Of a DNA stretch of 34,753 nucleotides, positions 31,727-34,753 are shown in pieces (the first letter of the stretch is position 1; the number at the start of each line of letters is the position of its first letter). The stretch lies in assembly GCF_030462585.1 (NCBI RefSeq), contig NZ_JASMRU010000027.1, forward strand, positions 1 through 34,753, given 5' to 3'. The notes under the pieces were generated by a model, which did not search any database, had not been told where the DNA came from, and was given only the letters and a program-made list of their open reading frames with translations. The translations under genes and the position numbers were made by a program. The stretch is from Pseudomonas sp. CAN1 (GTDB taxonomy: Bacteria; Pseudomonadota; Gammaproteobacteria; Pseudomonadales; Pseudomonadaceae).

Positions 31727-32860
31727 ATGTCCAGAAAAGCATTCGCCGCCGCGCTCGGCGGCCTCTCGCTGGCCTGCGCGCTGCAAGCTCTCGCCGCCGA
31801 CGCTGGCGCAGACGTGAGCAAGGCGCTGGAAAGTGGCCACGAGTACCTGATCAGCACCAACTACCCGAACAACCTGCACGTCATCGACATGCAGACCGAC
31901 AAGCTGTTCAAGACCTGCACCATCCCCGGCGCCTACGGCCCGGGCATGACCCAGTTGTCGCCGGACCGCAAGACCGTCTACATCCTCAGCAACCACTACG
32001 CGGACATCTACGGCATCCAGCTCGATGACTGCAAGCCGGTGTTCCACGCCACCATCGCGCAGAAGCCGGGCGAGAACGCACGGGCGATGTTCTCCATGAC
32101 CGTCAGCCATGACGGCAAGGAAATCTACGCCATTGCCAACCCGACGCTGATCCTCGCCGAGCACTACGAGGTGCAGCAGCCGCGCCTGCAGGTGTACTCC
32201 GTTGCGGACGGCATGGAGGCCAAGCCGGTGCGCACCTTCCCGGCGCCGCGCCAGCTGACCATCATGCAGAGCGGCGACGACGGCACCCTCTACGTGGCGG
32301 GCCCGGACATCTACAAGGTGGACGTGAAGACCGGCAAGTTCGACGTGGTGATTCCCAGCCGCAACTGGAAGCGTCCCAACTACGCGCCGCCAGATGTGCT
32401 CTACGTGTGGAACCAGCAGACCTATCCGCGTGACTTCTCGCTGCTCTACACCACGGCGAAGTTCAAGGACGCCAAGCAGGACCCGGCCACGGCTGACTTC
32501 CTCTACGGCTTCTTCAACATCGACCTGGCGACCGGCAAGACCGAGACCGTCGACTTCGGCCCGGTCACCGAGGTGTACTTCAGCGGCATCCGCTCGGCCA
32601 AGGACCGCAACATCATCTACGGCGTGCTGAATCGCCTGGCGAAGTACGACATCAAGGAGCAGAAGCTGGTCAAGGCGGCGAACCTGGACCACTCCTACTA
32701 CTGCCTGTCGACCAACAAGGCCGGCAACAAGCTGTACCTGACCGGCACCCTGAACGACGTGGCGATCTTCGATGCCGACAGCCTGGAGCGTATCGGCGAT
32801 CTGAAGCTGCCCGGCGGCGACATGGCGATCACCACCAGCCAGGCGTTCGTGGCCAACTGA
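31727..32860 (+). CDS. peaD: Quinohemoprotein amine dehydrogenase, beta subunit
   Basis: This 377-residue precursor (PeaD, QhnB) has a Sec signal peptide (MSRKAFAAALGGLSLACALQ, cleavage near ALAA). The mature part is a seven-bladed beta-propeller of the YVTN-like type, with repeated blade motifs such as YLISTNYPNNLHVIDMQTDK, YILSNHYADIYGI and KLYLTGTLNDVAIFDADSL. It forms the periplasmic scaffold that holds the gamma subunit at the active site. The ATG at 31727 has GAGG nine bases upstream. An in-frame ATG at 31697 would put a charged stretch before the signal peptide and is less likely. It is the last gene of the operon, 21 bases before a strong terminator. Confidence 0.95.
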   Translation: MSRKAFAAALGGLSLACALQALAADAGADVSKALESGHEYLISTNYPNNLHVIDMQTDKLFKTCTIPGAYGPGMTQLSPDRKTVYILSNHYADIYGIQLDDCKPVFHATIAQKPGENARAMFSMTVSHDGKEIYAIANPTLILAEHYEVQQPRLQVYSVADGMEAKPVRTFPAPRQLTIMQSGDDGTLYVAGPDIYKVDVKTGKFDVVIPSRNWKRPNYAPPDVLYVWNQQTYPRDFSLLYTTAKFKDAKQDPATADFLYGFFNIDLATGKTETVDFGPVTEVYFSGIRSAKDRNIIYGVLNRLAKYDIKEQKLVKAANLDHSYYCLSTNKAGNKLYLTGTLNDVAIFDADSLERIGDLKLPGGDMAITTSQAFVAN

Positions 32861-32880
32861 TCTTTATCGAGCCACACCCC

Positions 32881-32917
32881 ATGCCCGGAGCACGAACGTG
32901 CTCCGGGCATTTTCTTT
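32881..32917 (+). terminator. Rho-independent terminator of the pea operon
   Basis: ATGCCCGGAGCAC and GTGCTCCGGGCAT form a perfect 13-bp stem with a GAAC loop (32881-32910). TTTCTTT follows. It closes the peaABCD operon. Confidence 0.95.
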
Positions 32918-32926
32918 GGGCCGACT

Positions 32927-33079
32927 TCAGATTTCCGGCTCGGGGCTCCCGCTCTTCATGGCCAGATACCTCTGTGCACCGCAGCGCGCACAGCGCTGGC
33001 AGAGCATCGGCACGCGGCCGACTTCGGTCAGATTCCCTTCATCCCAAACACATCCCAGGAAAAAGCAGCGCAATCGCAT
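32927..33079 (-). CDS. Small Cys-rich protein, PSPA7_2676-like family
   Basis: This 50-residue protein starts MRLRCFFLGCVWDEGN and has a C-terminal CQRCARCGAQRY knot. Its five Cys (C5, C10 and three in the C-x-x-C-x-x-C run) suggest a small metal-binding fold. It resembles the short Cys-rich Pseudomonas family named after PSPA7_2676, whose role is unknown to me. A very strong GGAGGAGG ribosome site lies at 33084-33091 on its strand, which fixes the ATG at 33079. A longer in-frame start at 33235 is not needed. It is convergent with the pea operon, whose terminator is ten bases beyond the stop. No gene is seen in 33080-33416 apart from the promoter noted there. Confidence 0.75.
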   Translation of the reverse strand: MRLRCFFLGCVWDEGNLTEVGRVPMLCQRCARCGAQRYLAMKSGSPEPEI

Positions 33080-33283
33080 GTGTCCTCCTCCGGATCGCTC
33101 CGGTGCATAGACAGGCAGCAGGGTGCAGGTGACGCTCCGGGATTGTTCTTGTGTGGAGACGTTCGCGAGCCTCTCGCGGAGGCTCTGGAATGGGCAACCT
33201 AAACTGCCGGATGGTGCCTGACGACCGTATCGCAAGGCTTTCCAGCCACTTCCAGGCCGTTCGTCAGCGCTGAATGGCAGGCC

Positions 33284-33312
33284 TTGACATATAATATGAT
33301 GAGCATAATATT
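33284..33312 (+). promoter_or_regulatory. Sigma-70-type promoter of the short-chain dehydrogenase gene
   Basis: TTGACA at 33284-33289 is followed after 16 bases by TAATAT (33306-33311). The surrounding stretch (TATAATATGATGAGCATAAT) is a sharp AT-rich island in GC-rich DNA. The start codon is about 100 bases downstream. Confidence 0.6.
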
Positions 33313-33416
33313 CGCAATCAGATGACGGTCATCATTCCAGTGGCCGGACATTCCAGACGGCCATCCGGCCCACTCAATCCTGCAAGCGGGGCGACTGCCT
33401 CCCTGGAGCAAGAACC

Positions 33417-34223
33417 ATGAATGCCAAATCCGAACTGGGCCGTGCACTGATCACCGGTGCTTCCTCCGGCATCGGCGCCACCTACGCCCAGCGCCTTGCC
33501 GCCCAGGGCTACGACCTGCTGCTGGTGGCCCGCGACCAGCAGCGCCTGGAAGCCCTGGCCACGCGTCTGGCCGAGGAATACGGCGTCTCGGTGGACGTGT
33601 TGAAGGCCGACTTGACCCGTCGCGAAGACCGCGCCCGCATCGAGGCCCGCCTGGCCGAAGACGCCAGCCTCAGCCTGCTGCTGAACAACGCCGGCGTGGC
33701 GATCAACGGCACGCTGCTGGAGACCGACCTGGACCGCCTGGAAAGCATGATCGAGCTGAACGTCATCGCCACCGCGCGCCTGGCCGGCGCTGCCGCCAAG
33801 GCCTTCGCCGGGCGTGGGCGCGGCACCATCATCAACGTGGCCTCGGTGCTGGCCCTGGCGCCGGAACTGTTCAACGGCAGCTACAGCGCCACCAAGGCCT
33901 TCGTGCTCAACCTGACCCAGTCCATGCAGCAGGAACTGGCGCCGCTGGGCCTGCGCATCCAGGCCGTGTTGCCGGGTGCCACCCGTACCGAAATCTGGGA
34001 CCGCGCCGGCACTGATATCTCCGCACTGCCGGCGGAGATGCTGATGGATGTGAACCACATGGTCGACGCCGCGCTGGCCGGCCTGGCCCAGGGCGAAGTG
34101 GTGACCTTGCCGGCGCTGCCGGATGCGGGCGAATTCGATGCCTTCACCGCCGCGCGCCTGAAGATGGCACCGAACCTGTCGCGCAGCGCCCCGGCGCAGC
34201 GTTATGGCGTGGCGCTGGCCTGA
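33417..34223 (+). CDS. Short-chain dehydrogenase/reductase (SDR)
   Basis: This 268-residue classical SDR has the cofactor motif TGASSGIG (13-20), N90-N-A-G, catalytic S143, Y156 and K160 (YSATK), and PGATRTEIWD after the active site. R39 after the second strand (LLLVARD) favours NADP(H). It acts in the cytoplasm on an unknown alcohol or ketone. GGAG lies eight bases before the ATG. A consensus-like promoter lies upstream and a terminator downstream, so it is monocistronic. The TetR gene at the window edge is convergent with it, so it is not an obvious direct regulator. Confidence 0.92.
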   Translation: MNAKSELGRALITGASSGIGATYAQRLAAQGYDLLLVARDQQRLEALATRLAEEYGVSVDVLKADLTRREDRARIEARLAEDASLSLLLNNAGVAINGTLLETDLDRLESMIELNVIATARLAGAAAKAFAGRGRGTIINVASVLALAPELFNGSYSATKAFVLNLTQSMQQELAPLGLRIQAVLPGATRTEIWDRAGTDISALPAEMLMDVNHMVDAALAGLAQGEVVTLPALPDAGEFDAFTAARLKMAPNLSRSAPAQRYGVALA

Positions 34224-34249
34224 TCGAGTAACTGAGTGGCGAAAAGCTT

Positions 34250-34276
34250 GCCCCGGCCTTGCGCCGGGGCTTTTTT
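34250..34276 (+). terminator. Rho-independent terminator of the SDR gene
   Basis: GCCCCGGC and GCCGGGGC form a perfect 8-bp stem around CTTGC, followed by six T residues (34271-34276). The rest of the gap 34224-34536 holds the two repeats listed next and no gene. Confidence 0.92.
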
Positions 34277-34307
34277 ATGCGGGTTCGAAATGGCGTGGAC
34301 GCTTTTC

Positions 34308-34394
34308 GTAGGAGCGAGCTTGCTCGCGAACCCGCAAGGCACGGTTGCTGGGCGATTCGCGAGCAAGAACGATGGCGTCCCCCTCGCTCCTACA
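34308..34394. repeat. REP-type inverted pair
   Basis: The left unit begins GTAGGAGCGAGCTTGCTCGC and the right end is CCCCTCGCTCCTAC. The internal GATTCGCGAGCAA, ACGATGG and GTCCCCCTCGCTCCTAC pieces match the pair at 676-781, so the two are copies of the same composite element. Confidence 0.8.
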
Positions 34395-34429
34395 GGTGTC
34401 GATCGGCGCTGAAATTGGTGCGTGGGAGC

Positions 34430-34505
34430 GTAGGGCGAATAACCTGGAACAGGTTATCCGCCGGCCCTTGAGCGGCGGATAACGCTGGCGCGTTATCCGC
34501 CCTAC
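34430..34505. repeat. GTAGGGCGnATAAC-type double-hairpin repeat
   Basis: The element is bounded by GTAGGGCGAATAAC and GTTATCCGCCCTAC. It contains two perfect hairpins, ATAACCTG-GAA-CAGGTTAT (34439-34457) and GGATAACGC-TGGC-GCGTTATCC (34477-34498), with CCGCC/GGCGG between them. It is a different family from the GTAGGAGC REP units. Confidence 0.75.
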
Positions 34506-34536
34506 AGAAGCGCCGCAGGTGCCTGCTGTGGGTGAT

Positions 34537-34753
34537 TCACTCCGCTGCGCCGATCTCGCGCTTCAGGTGCCGGCGGGTGCTCTCCAGGATGCGGTCGGAC
34601 ATCTCCGGATCAGCCACGCTGCGCGCCAGCACCAGCGCACCGATCAGGGTGGCGAGCATGGCGACGCTCTCGTCCTCGGCATGCTCGCTGGGCAGCGCCT
34701 TCTCAATGGCGTCGATCCGTGCCTGGACGATGGCGTCGGTGGTGGCGCTGGCA
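34537..34753 (-). CDS. TetR-family regulator, C-terminal part (5' end outside window)
   Basis: On the minus strand an open frame enters from the window edge and ends at the TGA complementary to 34537-34539, giving 71 residues. The segment MLATLIGALVLARSVADPEM followed by SDRILESTRRHLK is typical of the C-terminal ligand domain of a TetR/AcrR subgroup in Pseudomonas. The DNA-binding domain is off the window. Its target cannot be judged from here. Confidence 0.75.
   Translation of the reverse strand, partial: ASATTDAIVQARIDAIEKALPSEHAEDESVAMLATLIGALVLARSVADPEMSDRILESTRRHLKREIGAAE

Overview
The window looks like chromosomal DNA of a Pseudomonas, most likely of the aeruginosa/nitroreducens/citronellolis side of the genus. 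It is GC-rich and tightly packed. It carries a chromosomal-type fosA, a small Cys-rich protein family I know from Pseudomonas, several Pseudomonas REP-type repeats and many LysR/TetR/AraC/MarR regulators. The genus is my inference from protein resemblance and repeats; no ribosomal RNA gene is present to confirm it. Both window edges cut genes: a LysR regulator on the left and a TetR regulator on the right.

Layout. Positions 1-5000 hold the end of a LysR gene, a repeat-rich gap, a secreted metallo-beta-lactamase-fold hydrolase (minus) and a large type Va autotransporter (plus). Positions 5000-12000 are a run of small accessory genes, mostly regulator/target pairs: a candidate 30-codon ORF, a B3/4-domain protein, FosA, TetR with a divergent O-methyltransferase, LysR with a divergent RidA-like protein, LysR with a divergent GNAT acetyltransferase, a DUF2513-like protein and a lipoprotein. 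Positions 12000-21700 hold an amidase preceded by a possible coupled short ORF, a REP cluster, a methyltransferase with a divergent AraC regulator, a permease followed by a GlxA-type regulator, a MarR/MFS pair with tandem operators, and a glutathione S-transferase.

The most coherent system is at 21800-32900. It is a primary-amine oxidation locus built around quinohemoprotein amine dehydrogenase. The plus-strand core is alpha (diheme), radical SAM maturase, gamma (the CTQ-bearing, thioether-knotted subunit) and beta, the known peaABCD/qhnADCB order. Directly upstream is a CcmF-type heme lyase homologue with its own promoter region. Divergent from it are an MHS-type MFS transporter with an unusual periplasmic insert and an aldehyde dehydrogenase of the phenylacetaldehyde dehydrogenase type. 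The expected flow is amine oxidised in the periplasm to aldehyde, uptake, then oxidation to the acid. Sequences fitting sigma-54 (-24/-12) promoters lie before the aldehyde dehydrogenase, before peaA and, less perfectly, before the CcmF-like gene, suggesting nitrogen- or substrate-controlled co-regulation. No sigma-54 activator is in the window. The maturation genes qhnE, qhnF and qhnG, known from other bacteria, are also absent from it.

Positions 32900-34753 hold a perfect terminator, a small Cys-rich protein gene, an AT-rich promoter, a short-chain dehydrogenase and two different repeat families before the partial TetR gene.
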